DNA from: Conexibacter sp. CPCC 206217
GTDB lineage: Bacteria; Actinomycetota; Thermoleophilia; Solirubrobacterales; Solirubrobacteraceae
Length of the DNA: 64,000 nucleotides
Direction: 5' to 3'
Assembly: GCF_030646165.1 (NCBI RefSeq)
Contig: NZ_JAUTDO010000013.1
Location: 58,606 to 122,605 of the forward strand
Shown here: piece after piece, positions 1 to 7,825 of the stretch
Position numbering within the stretch: position 1 is the stretch's first letter
Layout: each line of letters opens with the position of its first letter
Made by a program: the position numbers and the translations under genes
The notes under the pieces: generated by a model
Databases searched by the model: none
What the model was told of the DNA's origin: nothing
Seen by the model: the letters and a program-made list of their open reading frames with translations, nothing else

Positions 1-650
1 GCGCGTACACGGTGCTCGACGTGCGCGTGCCCAACGAGCGCGACGGCAAGGCGACGACGAAGGTCGACGTGAAGCTGCCGCCAGGGTTCGTCGCGGCGTC
101 GTTCCAACCGGTCCCCGGCTGGGACGTGAGAGTGATCCGCGAGCGGCTGTCGAGACCGATCGAGACCGAGAACGGCCCGATCTCCGAGCAGGTCTCGCGG
201 CTCGTCTTCAGCGGCGGCGAGATCCCGCCCGGCGCGTTCCAGGACTTCCCCGTCTCGGTCCAGATCCCCGACAGACCTGGTGAGACGCTGACGTTCAAGG
301 CGTTGCAGACGTACGCCGGCGGCGAGGTCGTGCGCTGGATCGGCGCGCCCGACTCCGACACCCCCGCGGCCCAGGTCGCGATCGTCGCGGCCGACGGGGC
401 GGGCGAGGGCGAGGGCGCCGGGGCGGGGCATGGCGGCGCGGCCGGCGGCAGCTCCAGCGGCGAGGCCGCCGCGAGCGCCGCCGCGTCGTCCGACGCCCCG
501 GTGGCCGATCCGGCGCCCGCCGCCACGAGCGACGACGGCGCCTCCAAGGGCCTCGCCTACGCCGGTCTCGCGGCGGGCATCGTCGGCCTCCTGCTGGGCG
601 CCGCCGCGCTGACGATCGTCACCCGCCGCCGGAGCACGCCGGCGGCATGA
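1..650 (+). CDS. YcnI/DUF1775 domain protein, 5' end missing
   Basis: Secreted, membrane-anchored YcnI-type protein, a family linked to copper handling at the cell surface. The frame is already open at base 3 and reads AYTVLDVRVPNE, which matches SYQVLSVRVPNE in the YcnI domain of the gene at 972, so the start and signal peptide lie before the window. About 130 residues of beta-rich domain are followed by an Ala/Gly/Ser-rich linker, one C-terminal membrane helix and a TRRR stop-transfer tail. The GTG at 12 is internal, not the start. Family assignment is firm; the exact metal role is inferred from the family and the CopC-fused paralogue next door. Confidence 0.85.
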   Translation, partial: AYTVLDVRVPNERDGKATTKVDVKLPPGFVAASFQPVPGWDVRVIRERLSRPIETENGPISEQVSRLVFSGGEIPPGAFQDFPVSVQIPDRPGETLTFKALQTYAGGEVVRWIGAPDSDTPAAQVAIVAADGAGEGEGAGAGHGGAAGGSSSGEAAASAAASSDAPVADPAPAATSDDGASKGLAYAGLAAGIVGLLLGAAALTIVTRRRSTPAA

Positions 651-693
651 CCGCGTTGCACGCCGATCGCCGCCGCAAGGACGCCGCGCACGC

Positions 694-1095
694 ATGACCG
701 CGTTGCTCGCCGGCCTGCTCTACCTCGCGCCCGCGCTGCTGATCGCAGCCGCGCTGCTGCGCGGGCGCTATCCCGGCGAGCGGATCCTGACCGCGGCCGC
801 GAGCCGCGTGCGGCAGCCGCGCCGGCGACCGGCGCGCAGCAGCGGCAGCGCGCGGCGACGCCGCACCACGTCCCCGCGCGGCGGGCGGCTGGTCGCGACG
901 CGGATGGCCGGACGGGCGCCCCCCGAGGGCGCGCGCAGCAGATCCGTCCACCAATCCTTCAAGGAGCATCCATGCGTTACCGCATCACGCTCGCGGCAGC
1001 CGCCGCGACCACCGTCCTCGCGCTGCCGGCCGCGGCGCAGGCGCACGTCACGATCAACCCCAAGGCGGTCCCCGCCGACAGCTACCAGGTGCTGA
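694..1095 (+). CDS. Small membrane protein between two YcnI genes
   Basis: Starts MTALLAGLLYLAPALLIAAA, one clear membrane helix, then GRYPGER and a basic tail ending near RGGRLVATRMAGRAPP. I recall similar small proteins beside ycnI in other actinobacteria, but I cannot verify this. The recognisable part ends near base 930. The frame then stays open and runs 124 bases into the downstream YcnI-CopC gene, an overlap too long to be normal, so the natural stop may have been lost or the last 45 or so residues may be spurious. The function is unknown; the position suggests a role with the YcnI/CopC proteins. Confidence 0.5.
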   Translation: MTALLAGLLYLAPALLIAAALLRGRYPGERILTAAASRVRQPRRRPARSSGSARRRRTTSPRGGRLVATRMAGRAPPEGARSRSVHQSFKEHPCVTASRSRQPPRPPSSRCRPRRRRTSRSTPRRSPPTATRC

Positions 1096-1814
1096 GCGTG
1101 CGCGTCCCCAACGAGGACGACAGCGCCGCCACGACGAAGCTGAGACTGACGTTCCCGCCCGGCTTCCAGTCGGCTTCCTACGAGGCGCAGGCGGGCTGGA
1201 GCGCGAGGGTCGCGCGGCGCAGACTGGCGAGACCGCTGCAGACCGAGGACGGTCCCGTCACGAGCGAGGTCGGCTCGATCACCTGGACGGGTTCCAAGCG
1301 CGGCCTCGGCCGGATCGCCCCCGGCCAGTTCCGCGACTTCCGCATCTCGCTCAAGCTGCCCGCGAGAGCCGGCGCGGTGCTGACGTTCCCGGCGCTGCAG
1401 ACCTACTCGAACGGGACCGTCGTGCGCTGGACCGGCGCTCCCGACGCCGACAAGCCGGCCCCGACCGTGAGACTGACCGCGGCCGAGTCGGCCCACGGCG
1501 CCAGCACCCGACCCGCAGGCCCGCCCGCGCGCGCCGCCCACGCCGCGATCGTGCGGCGCACGCCGGCGCCGAACTCGACGGCGCGCGGTGTCAAGCGGGT
1601 CGCGATCACGTTCGCCGAGCGGCTCGTGACCGGCAAGCTCGACGTCTACCGCGGCTCCACGCGCGTGTCGCCGAAGAGCAGCGGCCCGTCCGGCGCGACC
1701 GTCGCGGCGACGTTCGCGCGCAAGCTCGCCGCTGGCAGCTACACGGTCCGCTGGCGCGCGGTCGCGCCCGACGGGCACGTGCAGACCGGCTCGTGGAGCT
1801 TCAAGGCGCAGTGA
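972..1814 (+). CDS. YcnI-CopC fusion, secreted copper-binding protein
   Basis: 280 residues. A signal peptide (about 1-24, ending AQA) would leave His25 as the mature N-terminus; YcnI proteins use such a histidine to bind Cu(II). Residues 25 to about 170 are the YcnI/DUF1775 domain. A short Ala/Pro linker leads to a CopC-like domain (about 189-280) beginning HAAIVRRTPAPNS. Its C-terminal DGH motif near residue 267 matches the Asp/His ligands of CopC. The CopC histidine that is normally N-terminal is internal here, so its site must differ from free CopC. The start is chosen for the AAGGAG about 9 bases upstream. It probably works with the neighbouring YcnI gene and the SCO1 gene further on in copper capture. 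Confidence 0.88.
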   Translation: MRYRITLAAAAATTVLALPAAAQAHVTINPKAVPADSYQVLSVRVPNEDDSAATTKLRLTFPPGFQSASYEAQAGWSARVARRRLARPLQTEDGPVTSEVGSITWTGSKRGLGRIAPGQFRDFRISLKLPARAGAVLTFPALQTYSNGTVVRWTGAPDADKPAPTVRLTAAESAHGASTRPAGPPARAAHAAIVRRTPAPNSTARGVKRVAITFAERLVTGKLDVYRGSTRVSPKSSGPSGATVAATFARKLAAGSYTVRWRAVAPDGHVQTGSWSFKAQ

Positions 1815-1819
1815 CCCTT

Positions 1820-1851
1820 CGCGGGAGGGCGCCGAGCGGCGTCCTCCCGCG
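1820..1851 (+). terminator. Strong hairpin after the YcnI-CopC gene
   Basis: A 14-base arm (1820-1833) pairs with 1838-1851 around a GAGC loop, with a single G-T pair. It is followed by GTTCTTGAT rather than a long T run. It lies 5 bases after the YcnI-CopC stop and is a likely terminator. Confidence 0.75.
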
Positions 1852-2015
1852 GTTCTTGATCCTCACCTAAGGTCGCACCCTGATCATGAACGGCCGTTAC
1901 CATCGCTCGTAACTCCAAAGGCCCTGGGGGCGCGAGCGGTCGGAGACAGTCAAACCACGGGGGCGGGGCGACACGCCCCGTGTGCATCGGATTCAGGAGA
2001 TCGAGGAACGACGCG

Positions 2016-2831
2016 ATGGCGGACACGAGCGGCACCGGAACCAGAAGAGAGCGACGGGCGGCGCAGCGCGAAGAGCGCCAGCAGCGTGAGCGTGCAGAGG
2101 CCGCACGCGCCAGACAGCGCAGACGACTGTTCCAGCTCGGCGGCGCGCTCTTGCTCGCCGTCGCGATCGTCGTCGTGATCGTCGTCGCGACCGGCAGCGG
2201 CGGGGACGACGGCGCGCCGGCCAAGAGAGCGGGCGAGTCGGTCGCCGGGGCCAACGACACCGCCGCGCTGTTCCAGGGGATCCCGCAGAGAGGCGCCGAG
2301 CTCGGCGACCCGAGAGCGCCGATCACGCTGATCGAGTTCGGCGACCTGCAGTGCCCGTTCTGCAAGGACGCGTCCGACAGAATCATCCCGCCGGTGATCG
2401 AGAACTACGTCAGGGACGGCAGAGTCAAGTTCATCTTCCGCGACGTCGCCTTCCTCGGCACGGACTCGACGCGCGCCGGTCAGATGGCCGGAGCCGCGGC
2501 GCTGCAGAACCAGCTGTGGCCGTTCATCCACCTCTTCTACACCAACCAGGGTGAGGAGAACACGGGCTACGTCACCGACGACTTCCTGAGAGAGATCGGC
2601 GGCGGCGTCAGAGGTCTCGACGTCGACAGAGCGTTCAGCCAGATGGGCGACCCGGACGTGCAGAGAGCGATGACGGAGGCGCAGACGGAGTGGCAGGGCT
2701 ACGGCCTGAGCGGCACGCCGTCGTTCGTCGTCGGCAGAACCGGCGGAACGCTGGAGCCGATCAACACGGACAACGGCCTCACGTTCGAGACGATCCAGGA
2801 GCCGATCGACAGACTGCTCGCGCAGAGATGA
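2016..2831 (+). CDS. Membrane-anchored DsbA-like thiol oxidoreductase
   Basis: 271 residues. A very basic, Arg/Glu-rich cytoplasmic head (1-37) leads to one membrane helix (about 38-59) and an extracytoplasmic thioredoxin-fold domain with CPFC at 113-116, preceded by EFGDLQ. A GTPSFVV segment supplies the cis-proline loop. It should oxidise cysteine pairs in exported proteins. The ATG at 2016 has GAGG 9 bases upstream; an in-frame GTG at 1980 has no ribosome site. The VKOR gene follows after 4 bases and is the expected partner that re-oxidises CPFC. This is the typical actinobacterial DsbA/VKOR pair. Confidence 0.9.
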   Translation: MADTSGTGTRRERRAAQREERQQRERAEAARARQRRRLFQLGGALLLAVAIVVVIVVATGSGGDDGAPAKRAGESVAGANDTAALFQGIPQRGAELGDPRAPITLIEFGDLQCPFCKDASDRIIPPVIENYVRDGRVKFIFRDVAFLGTDSTRAGQMAGAAALQNQLWPFIHLFYTNQGEENTGYVTDDFLREIGGGVRGLDVDRAFSQMGDPDVQRAMTEAQTEWQGYGLSGTPSFVVGRTGGTLEPINTDNGLTFETIQEPIDRLLAQR

Positions 2832-2835
2832 GCTG

Positions 2836-3294
2836 ATGAGCGATCGCGTCCTCCACCGCGCGCTGCTGGTCCTGTCGTTGATCGGGATCGGCATCGCCGG
2901 CTACCTGACGTACGTGCACTACCGCGGCTTCGACCCGGTCTGCGCGGTCGGCCACGGCTGCGAGAAGGTGCAGGACTCCGAGTGGGCGAAGCTGGCCGGC
3001 GTGCCGGTCCCGCTGCTCGGTCTGATCGGTTACGTCGGCATCCTCGCGTCGCTGTTCGTGCGCGGGGAGCTGGCGCGGATGGCGACGGCCGGGATGGCGA
3101 TCATCGGCTTCGCCTTCTCGATGTACCTCACGTACCGCGAGATATTCACGATCGAGGCGATCTGCCAGTGGTGCGTCGGCAGCGCCGTGGTGATGACGCT
3201 GATCGCGATCCTGTCGACGATCCGCGTGCTGCGGGTCGACGACGAGGCGTACGCTTCGGACCTTGCCGTCGAGCCGGAGCACGAGCCTGTCTGA
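2836..3294 (+). CDS. Vitamin K epoxide reductase (VKOR) family protein
   Basis: 152 residues with four predicted membrane helices. The loop cysteines C36 and C42 and the CQWC redox motif (110-113) are all present, as expected for a bacterial VKOR that passes electrons from a DsbA-like partner to quinone. The partner is encoded just upstream. The end of this gene overlaps the next by about 32 bases, so the four genes from 2016 to 5439 look like one operon. Confidence 0.92.
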   Translation: MSDRVLHRALLVLSLIGIGIAGYLTYVHYRGFDPVCAVGHGCEKVQDSEWAKLAGVPVPLLGLIGYVGILASLFVRGELARMATAGMAIIGFAFSMYLTYREIFTIEAICQWCVGSAVVMTLIAILSTIRVLRVDDEAYASDLAVEPEHEPV

Positions 3295-4738
3295 CCGTCG
3301 TCGGCCCGCGCGTCACGCGCGGGCTTGTGGCGCGCTCGTCGCGGCGCTGCTCCTGTCGGGAGCGGCGCTGCCGGCGGGCGCCCAGGCGCACGGCCTCGTC
3401 GGTCGCACCGACCTGCCGATCCCGCAGTGGCTGTTCGCGTGGGTCGCCGCGGTCGTCCTGATCGTCTCCTTCGCCGCGCTCAGCCTGCTGTGGCCGCAGC
3501 CGCGGCTGGAGCGCGCCGTCGCGACGCGGCGGCTGCGGGTGCCGCTGCTGCTGCGCGTGCTCGCGGGGGCGCTCGGCGTCGCCTTCTTCGCGCTCGTCGT
3601 CTACGCCGGCTTCGCCGGCACCGAGGTCCCGACCGCGAACCTCGCGCCGACCGCGATCTACGTGCTGGTGTGGGTCGGCATGCCGGTGCTCAGCGTGTTC
3701 TTCGGCGACGTCTGGCGCGTCGTCGACCCGTGGCGCGCGCTCGCGCGCGCGAGCGCCTGGGGACTGCGGGCGGTGCGCCGCGCCGACGCGGCGCCGCTGC
3801 GGCCGCCGCTGACGTATCCGGAGCGGCTCGGGCGCTGGCCGGCGGTCGTCGGCGTCGCCGCGTTCGCGTGGCTGGAGCTGGTCTACGTCGACCGCGACGT
3901 CCCGTCGACGCTCGCGACGCTGACGCTCGTCTACGCGCTCGTGCAGCTGCTCGGCATGGGATTGTTCGGAATCGAGCGATGGCGTTCGCGGGCGGACGCG
4001 TTCGCGGTCCTGCTCGAGTTCTTCGGGCGGATCGCGGCGCTGGAGCTGCGCGACGGCACCGTCTCGACGCGCCCGCTGCTGTCGGGCCTGCCGAGACTCG
4101 ACGCGGCCGTCCCCGGCACCGTCGCGATGGCGGCGGTGATGATCGGCACGACGACGTTCGACGGCGCCTCCAACGGCGAGCTGTGGACCTCCGTCGCCGG
4201 CCCGCTGCAGGACTTCTTCGGCGACCTCGGGCTCGGCGTCACGCCGTCGGCCGAACTCGCCTCGACGGTCGGGCTGCTGGCCGCGATCGTGTTCGTCGGC
4301 GGCTTCTACCGGATGGGCATCGCCGGGATGCGAACCGTCGGCGGCGACCTCACCAGCGGCGAGCTGGCGCAGCGCTTCGCGCACACGCTCGTGCCGATCG
4401 CGTTCGGCTACCTGCTCGCGCACTACTTCTCGCTGCTCGTCTTCCAGGGGCAGTCGCTCGCCTATCTCGCGTCGGACCCGCTCGGCGACGGCTCGAACCT
4501 GTTCGGGACGGCTGACGCGACGGTCAACTACACGGTCCTGTCGGCTGCGAGCATCTGGTACGTGCAGGTCGCGGCGCTCGTCGCCGGGCATGTCGCGGGT
4601 CTGGTCTTGGCGCACGACCGCGCCCTGACGCTCTACCGTGACGCCCGTGAAGCGGTTCGCTCGCAGTACTGGATGCTCGTCGTGATGGTCGGTTTCACCT
4701 GCCTCGGCCTGTGGCTGCTGTCGGCGGTTTCGACGTGA
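3263..4738 (+). CDS. Polytopic membrane protein of unknown function
   Basis: 491 residues. A signal-like N-terminus ends AQAHG and is followed by LVGRTDLPIPQWLFAW, then roughly eight to ten membrane helices. I recall this family mainly from actinobacteria, where it is sometimes auto-annotated as fenitrothion hydrolase; nothing visible supports hydrolase chemistry. The TTG at 3263 is the only in-frame start that retains the leader; it overlaps the VKOR gene by 32 bases. The stop overlaps the SCO1 start (GTGA). Position between VKOR and SCO1 suggests a role in metal or redox traffic across the membrane, but that is context only. Confidence 0.7.
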   Translation: MPSSRSTSLSDRRRPARHARACGALVAALLLSGAALPAGAQAHGLVGRTDLPIPQWLFAWVAAVVLIVSFAALSLLWPQPRLERAVATRRLRVPLLLRVLAGALGVAFFALVVYAGFAGTEVPTANLAPTAIYVLVWVGMPVLSVFFGDVWRVVDPWRALARASAWGLRAVRRADAAPLRPPLTYPERLGRWPAVVGVAAFAWLELVYVDRDVPSTLATLTLVYALVQLLGMGLFGIERWRSRADAFAVLLEFFGRIAALELRDGTVSTRPLLSGLPRLDAAVPGTVAMAAVMIGTTTFDGASNGELWTSVAGPLQDFFGDLGLGVTPSAELASTVGLLAAIVFVGGFYRMGIAGMRTVGGDLTSGELAQRFAHTLVPIAFGYLLAHYFSLLVFQGQSLAYLASDPLGDGSNLFGTADATVNYTVLSAASIWYVQVAALVAGHVAGLVLAHDRALTLYRDAREAVRSQYWMLVVMVGFTCLGLWLLSAVST

Positions 4739-5439
4739 CGACGACGCCCGGCCCGCGCCGGCGCTCGCTCTCGACGCGCGCGCCCCTGCGTCGCGCCGCC
4801 GCCCTGCTCCTGCTGCTTGCCGGCTGCGCGCTGCTCGCCGCCGGCTGCGGCTCCAGCGACGGCGGCACGCAGACCGCGTCGGGCTCCGCCGACGGGCGCT
4901 TCGCGGCCGCCGACACGCTGCCGCCCGGCCTCGCCGGCAGAGCGGCGCCGCGGATGGCGCTGACCGACGCCAGCACGGCGGACGAGAGAACGCTCGACAC
5001 CGCCTCGCTCGCCGGCACGCCGTACCTCGTCACGTTCCTCTACACGAACTGCCCCGACGTCTGCCCGCTGATCGGCCAGGAGATCCGGCAGTCGCTGCAG
5101 GAGCTGGGGCCGCGCGCCAGAGACGTCGCGGTCGTCGCCGTCAGCGTCGACCCGCGCCACGACACGGCCGAGGCCGTGCGCACGTGGCTCAGACGCCAGC
5201 GCCAGCCGTCGCAGTTCCACTACCTGATCGGCTCCGAGCAGCAGCTGACGCCGGTCTGGAGAGCGTTCTACGCCGCTCCGCAGGTCGCCGGCAACCCCGA
5301 CAGCGCGCACACCGCCGTCGTCTGGCTCGTCGACGCCCAGGGCAGACTCGCCGGCAAGATCAGCGCCGGCGCCGCCTTCGAACCGGCCGACCTCGCCAAG
5401 GACCTGAGCACGCTGCTGTCCGAGCGCCCCGCGCGGTGA
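4735..5439 (+). CDS. SCO1/SenC family copper chaperone lipoprotein
   Basis: 234 residues. A basic leader, a hydrophobic stretch and a lipobox (LAAGC, Cys38) indicate a lipoprotein. The thioredoxin-like domain carries the SCO1 copper site: CPDVC (Cys106, Cys110) in YTNCPDVCPL and the distal His192 in NPDSAHTAVVW. SCO1 proteins deliver copper to the CuA site of cytochrome oxidase or act as thiol reductases for it. The GTG at 4735 overlaps the previous stop as GTGA; an in-frame start 24 bases further upstream is possible but adds nothing recognisable. Last gene of the DsbA-VKOR-membrane-SCO1 operon. Confidence 0.92.
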   Translation: MTTTPGPRRRSLSTRAPLRRAAALLLLLAGCALLAAGCGSSDGGTQTASGSADGRFAAADTLPPGLAGRAAPRMALTDASTADERTLDTASLAGTPYLVTFLYTNCPDVCPLIGQEIRQSLQELGPRARDVAVVAVSVDPRHDTAEAVRTWLRRQRQPSQFHYLIGSEQQLTPVWRAFYAAPQVAGNPDSAHTAVVWLVDAQGRLAGKISAGAAFEPADLAKDLSTLLSERPAR

Positions 5440-5509
5440 TGCTCCCAACCGGGTCGTCGCTTAGCATGGTGCCTCGCACGCCGTTCCCCGCCGCCGGAGG
5501 TACCACCTG

Positions 5510-6118
5510 ATGACCGAGTTGCTGCTCCCCCGCCTGAAGCAGGAGATCGAGGCACGCTTGGCGGAGCTGCGACCGCTCGTCGAGGAGATCGAGCAGTTGG
5601 AGGCGGCGAAGGCCGCGCTGCTGGCGCGCGCTGAACTGCCGGCGGCACCGCTGCGACGCAGAGCCGCCGCCCGCAACGGCGCCGCGCCGGCCGCGCCGTC
5701 GTCGTCGCCGAGCCCCGCTCCTGCTGCCGCCGCCGCGCCCGCCCGCAGACGCCGTGCCGCCAGAGCGGCGCCGGCCAGACGAGCCGAGGCGGCTGACGGC
5801 GATCGCGCTCCGCGCGGCGCCAACCGCGACGCGATCCTGCAACTGGTCGAGGAGCGTCCCGGCGTCTCCGTCGCCGAGATCGCGTCGGTGACGAAGATCG
5901 CCAAGCCGACCGTCGCGACGACCGTCTCCAAGCTCAAGCGCGAGGGCGTGCTCGCCGACGAGGCGGGCGGCGTCAAGCTCGCTTCGCGCCAGCCGCTGAC
6001 GATCGCCGGCCCGGCCGCGGCGGACAAGCGTCCCGACGGCGTCAGCGACGCCGAGTGGGAAGAGGCCGCGCCCGCCGCCGGCGGCGGCGACGCCGCTGCC
6101 TCCGACGACGCGGCCTGA
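5510..6118 (+). CDS. Coiled-coil / winged-helix DNA-binding protein
   Basis: 202 residues in three parts. An N-terminal heptad-like helix (about 1-45, LKQEIEARLAELRPLVEEIE) is a probable coiled coil. It is followed by a low-complexity Ala/Arg/Pro linker (45-105). A winged-helix domain (about 108-165) contains NRDAILQLVEERPGVSVAEI and the recognition region KIAKPTVATTVSKLKREG. The tail is acidic. CCGGAGG lies 9 bases before the ATG. It is probably a DNA-binding regulator or nucleoid-associated factor; I do not recognise the target. The closest general resemblance is to MarR/IclR-type winged helices. Confidence 0.72.
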   Translation: MTELLLPRLKQEIEARLAELRPLVEEIEQLEAAKAALLARAELPAAPLRRRAAARNGAAPAAPSSSPSPAPAAAAAPARRRRAARAAPARRAEAADGDRAPRGANRDAILQLVEERPGVSVAEIASVTKIAKPTVATTVSKLKREGVLADEAGGVKLASRQPLTIAGPAAADKRPDGVSDAEWEEAAPAAGGGDAAASDDAA

Positions 6119-6141
6119 CGGCGCGGCCTGACGGCGCGGCG

Positions 6142-6354
6142 ATGCCCGTGCGCGAGATCCCGATCCGCGGCGAGATGATCCGGCTCGGCCAGCTGTTGAA
6201 GCTGGCCGACCTGGTCGACGTCGGCGCGGACGCGAAGCTGCTGCTGGAGGACGGGCTCGTGACGGTCAACGGCGAGTTGGAGCAGCGGCGCGGGCGTCAA
6301 CTGCATCGCGGCGACGTCGTGCAGGTCGAGGACGAGTCGGTCCGCGTCGCGTAG
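6142..6354 (+). CDS. Small S4-domain RNA-binding protein
   Basis: 70 residues, nearly all S4 fold: IRLGQLLKLADLVDVGADAK, then LLLEDGLVTVNGE and RGRQLHRGDVVQV. Resembles the YbcJ/YaaA group of stand-alone S4 proteins, which bind structured RNA, often on ribosomes. The ATG at 6142 is used because upstream in-frame codons are arginine repeats from the previous gene's shadow. It precedes the rpsD unit; the short GC-rich palindrome at 6379-6394 may separate them. Confidence 0.75.
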   Translation: MPVREIPIRGEMIRLGQLLKLADLVDVGADAKLLLEDGLVTVNGELEQRRGRQLHRGDVVQVEDESVRVA

Positions 6355-6378
6355 CGCGCGTTCGACGCTGTTCGGGAA

Positions 6379-6394
6379 CCCCCTGCGCAGGGGG
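6379..6394 (+). terminator. 16-base perfect palindrome
   Basis: CCCCCTGCGCAGGGGG folds on itself and is followed by CGAATTT. It lies 25 bases after the small S4 gene and ahead of the rpsD leader. It may be a weak terminator for the upstream unit or part of the rpsD leader fold. Confidence 0.45.
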
Positions 6395-6414
6395 CGAATT
6401 TCAAGGAGCACACC

Positions 6415-6501
6415 ATGCGGACGGAACTCCCGCTACCATGGTCTGCCAATTTGCGAAGGACGGATGACCAGTCGTTTCTGCGACCGGTCATCTTTCCATG
6501 A
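6415..6501 (+). CDS. 28-residue leader ORF in front of rpsD
   Basis: An ATG with an ideal ribosome site (AAGGAG, 6402-6407, 7 bases upstream) opens a frame that begins MRTELPLPWSANLRR and ends in a TGA at 6499-6501, 17 bases before the rpsD GTG. Its 3' half encodes both arms of the hairpin at 6463-6492, so a ribosome translating it would melt that hairpin. Position and ribosome site suggest a leader peptide controlling rpsD. I do not recognise the peptide, and expression is inferred from the ribosome site alone. Confidence 0.5.
   Translation: MRTELPLPWSANLRRTDDQSFLRPVIFP
6463..6492 (+). promoter_or_regulatory. Hairpin in the rpsD leader
   Basis: GATGACCAGTCG (6463-6474) pairs with CGACCGGTCATC (6481-6492) at 11 of 12 positions around TTTCTG. 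It ends 15 bases before the rpsD ribosome site AAGGAG (6508-6513). No T run follows, so it looks more like a translational control element or S4-binding site than a terminator. Confidence 0.5.
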
Positions 6502-6518
6502 CTACCTAAGGAGACTGC

Positions 6519-7151
6519 GTGGGGCGTTACACCGGCCCGGTCGAAAAGCTCTCGCGTCGCGAGGGCGTCGACCTTTGCCTGAAGGGCGAGCGGCGACTGA
6601 ATGGCAAGAGCGCTCTCGAGCGCCGTGGCCCGCAGCCGCCCGGCCAGCACGGCAACGCGCGGCGTCGTAGAGAGTCCGTCTACGCGGAGCAGCTGCGTGA
6701 GAAGCAGAAGGCGAAGCGCTACTACGGCGTTCGCGAGAAGCAGTTCCGTCGCTACGTCGCGGCTGCCACGAAGAAGCGCGAAGGCGTCGTCGGCGAGCAG
6801 CTGCTGCAGCTGCTGGAGCAGCGTCTGGACAACGTCGTCTATCGCCTCGGCCTCGCGTCGACGCGTCCGCAGGCGCGCCAGTTCGTCGGTCACGGTCACG
6901 TGCTCGTGAACGGCAAGCGTTGCGACATCGCGTCGCGTCAGGTCAGACCGGGTGACGTCGTGATGGTCGCGCCGGAAGCCGCGATCCGTCCCGTCTCGAC
7001 GGTCGCCACCGAGCAGATGGGCCGCGTCGGCGCATGGCTCGAGGCCGACTTCGACTCGCTCGCCGGCAAGGTCCTGCGCCTCCCGGTCCGCAACGAGATC
7101 GACGCGCCGGTTGCCGAGCAGCTGATCGTCGAGTTCTACAGCCGGGTCTGA
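6519..7151 (+). CDS. rpsD: Ribosomal protein S4
   Basis: 210 residues, full length: MGRYTGPVEKLSRREGVDL, the LKGERRLNGKSALERRGPQP loop, and the C-terminal S4 domain with RLDNVVYRLGLASTRPQARQ and GHVLVNGKR. S4 nucleates assembly of the small subunit 5' domain and in many bacteria represses its own operon. It starts at GTG with AAGGAG 5 bases upstream. It lies outside the usual rpsM-rpsK-rpsD-rpoA string, as it does in some actinobacteria, and has its own structured leader. Codon use differs from the neighbours: only 2 of 29 Arg codons are AGA. Confidence 0.98.
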   Translation: MGRYTGPVEKLSRREGVDLCLKGERRLNGKSALERRGPQPPGQHGNARRRRESVYAEQLREKQKAKRYYGVREKQFRRYVAAATKKREGVVGEQLLQLLEQRLDNVVYRLGLASTRPQARQFVGHGHVLVNGKRCDIASRQVRPGDVVMVAPEAAIRPVSTVATEQMGRVGAWLEADFDSLAGKVLRLPVRNEIDAPVAEQLIVEFYSRV

Positions 7152-7156
7152 AACCG

Positions 7157-7825
7157 ATGGCGGACGGGTTCGTCCCGTTCCACGCCCTCACGAGCTCGGA
7201 CGACGTGGCGCACGGCGAATTGGCCGTTGCGCTCGGCGCCGAGTTCGAGACGGTGCGCGCGGCGTCACTCGACGCCGCGCTCGCACCGATGGTCGCCGAG
7301 TTGGCGCCGCTCACGAGCGGTTCTCCCGCCGAGCAGCTGCTCGGCGCGGAGGCGATCCTGTCCCGTCATCTGCAGGCCGAGGCGCGCGAGCACCGCGACC
7401 TCGGCATCGGCGACCTGCTGCCGCACGAGGTCGCCGAACGCGGTCGCGGCCATGAGCTGGCGGTCGCGCTGGTGGCGCTTGAGGCCGCCCGCCGCGCCGG
7501 CCTGGAGCTGAGCCTCGTCGCTTCGACCGAGGCCGTCTACCTCGCACATCCCGAGCTGGACGAGCCGGTGCTGCTGGCGCCCGAGCCGGAGGCCGACTGG
7601 CAGCTGCTCGACGCGCGTGAGCTGGATCAGCCGGAGCTGTCGTGGCAGTGCGCCCACGAGGCCGCCGCGCTGCTGCTGTCGCTGATCCTCGAGCGCACGC
7701 ACGAGACCGGCCACATCGCGCACGAGCTGCTCGCCGCCGAGCTGTCGCTCGTGCTCCCGCTCGACGACGACGAGCAGGAGCGGATGCAGACGCAGCTCGC
7801 GTCGGTGCGGGCGCGGTTGAACTAG
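7157..7825 (+). CDS. SirB1/transglutaminase-like protein, degenerate
   Basis: 222 residues, 5 bases after rpsD. The middle (about 70-140) resembles the SirB1 pattern: an SRHLQAEAREHRDLGIGDLL helix followed by GHELAVALVALEAARRAGLE and LVASTEAVYLAHP. The catalytic cysteine expected in true transglutaminases is absent, as it often is in SirB1 proteins, whose role is unclear. The C-terminal part is helical and acidic. The assignment rests on weak pattern resemblance. The stop overlaps the stop of the crcB remnant on the other strand. Confidence 0.45.
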   Translation: MADGFVPFHALTSSDDVAHGELAVALGAEFETVRAASLDAALAPMVAELAPLTSGSPAEQLLGAEAILSRHLQAEAREHRDLGIGDLLPHEVAERGRGHELAVALVALEAARRAGLELSLVASTEAVYLAHPELDEPVLLAPEPEADWQLLDARELDQPELSWQCAHEAAALLLSLILERTHETGHIAHELLAAELSLVLPLDDDEQERMQTQLASVRARLN

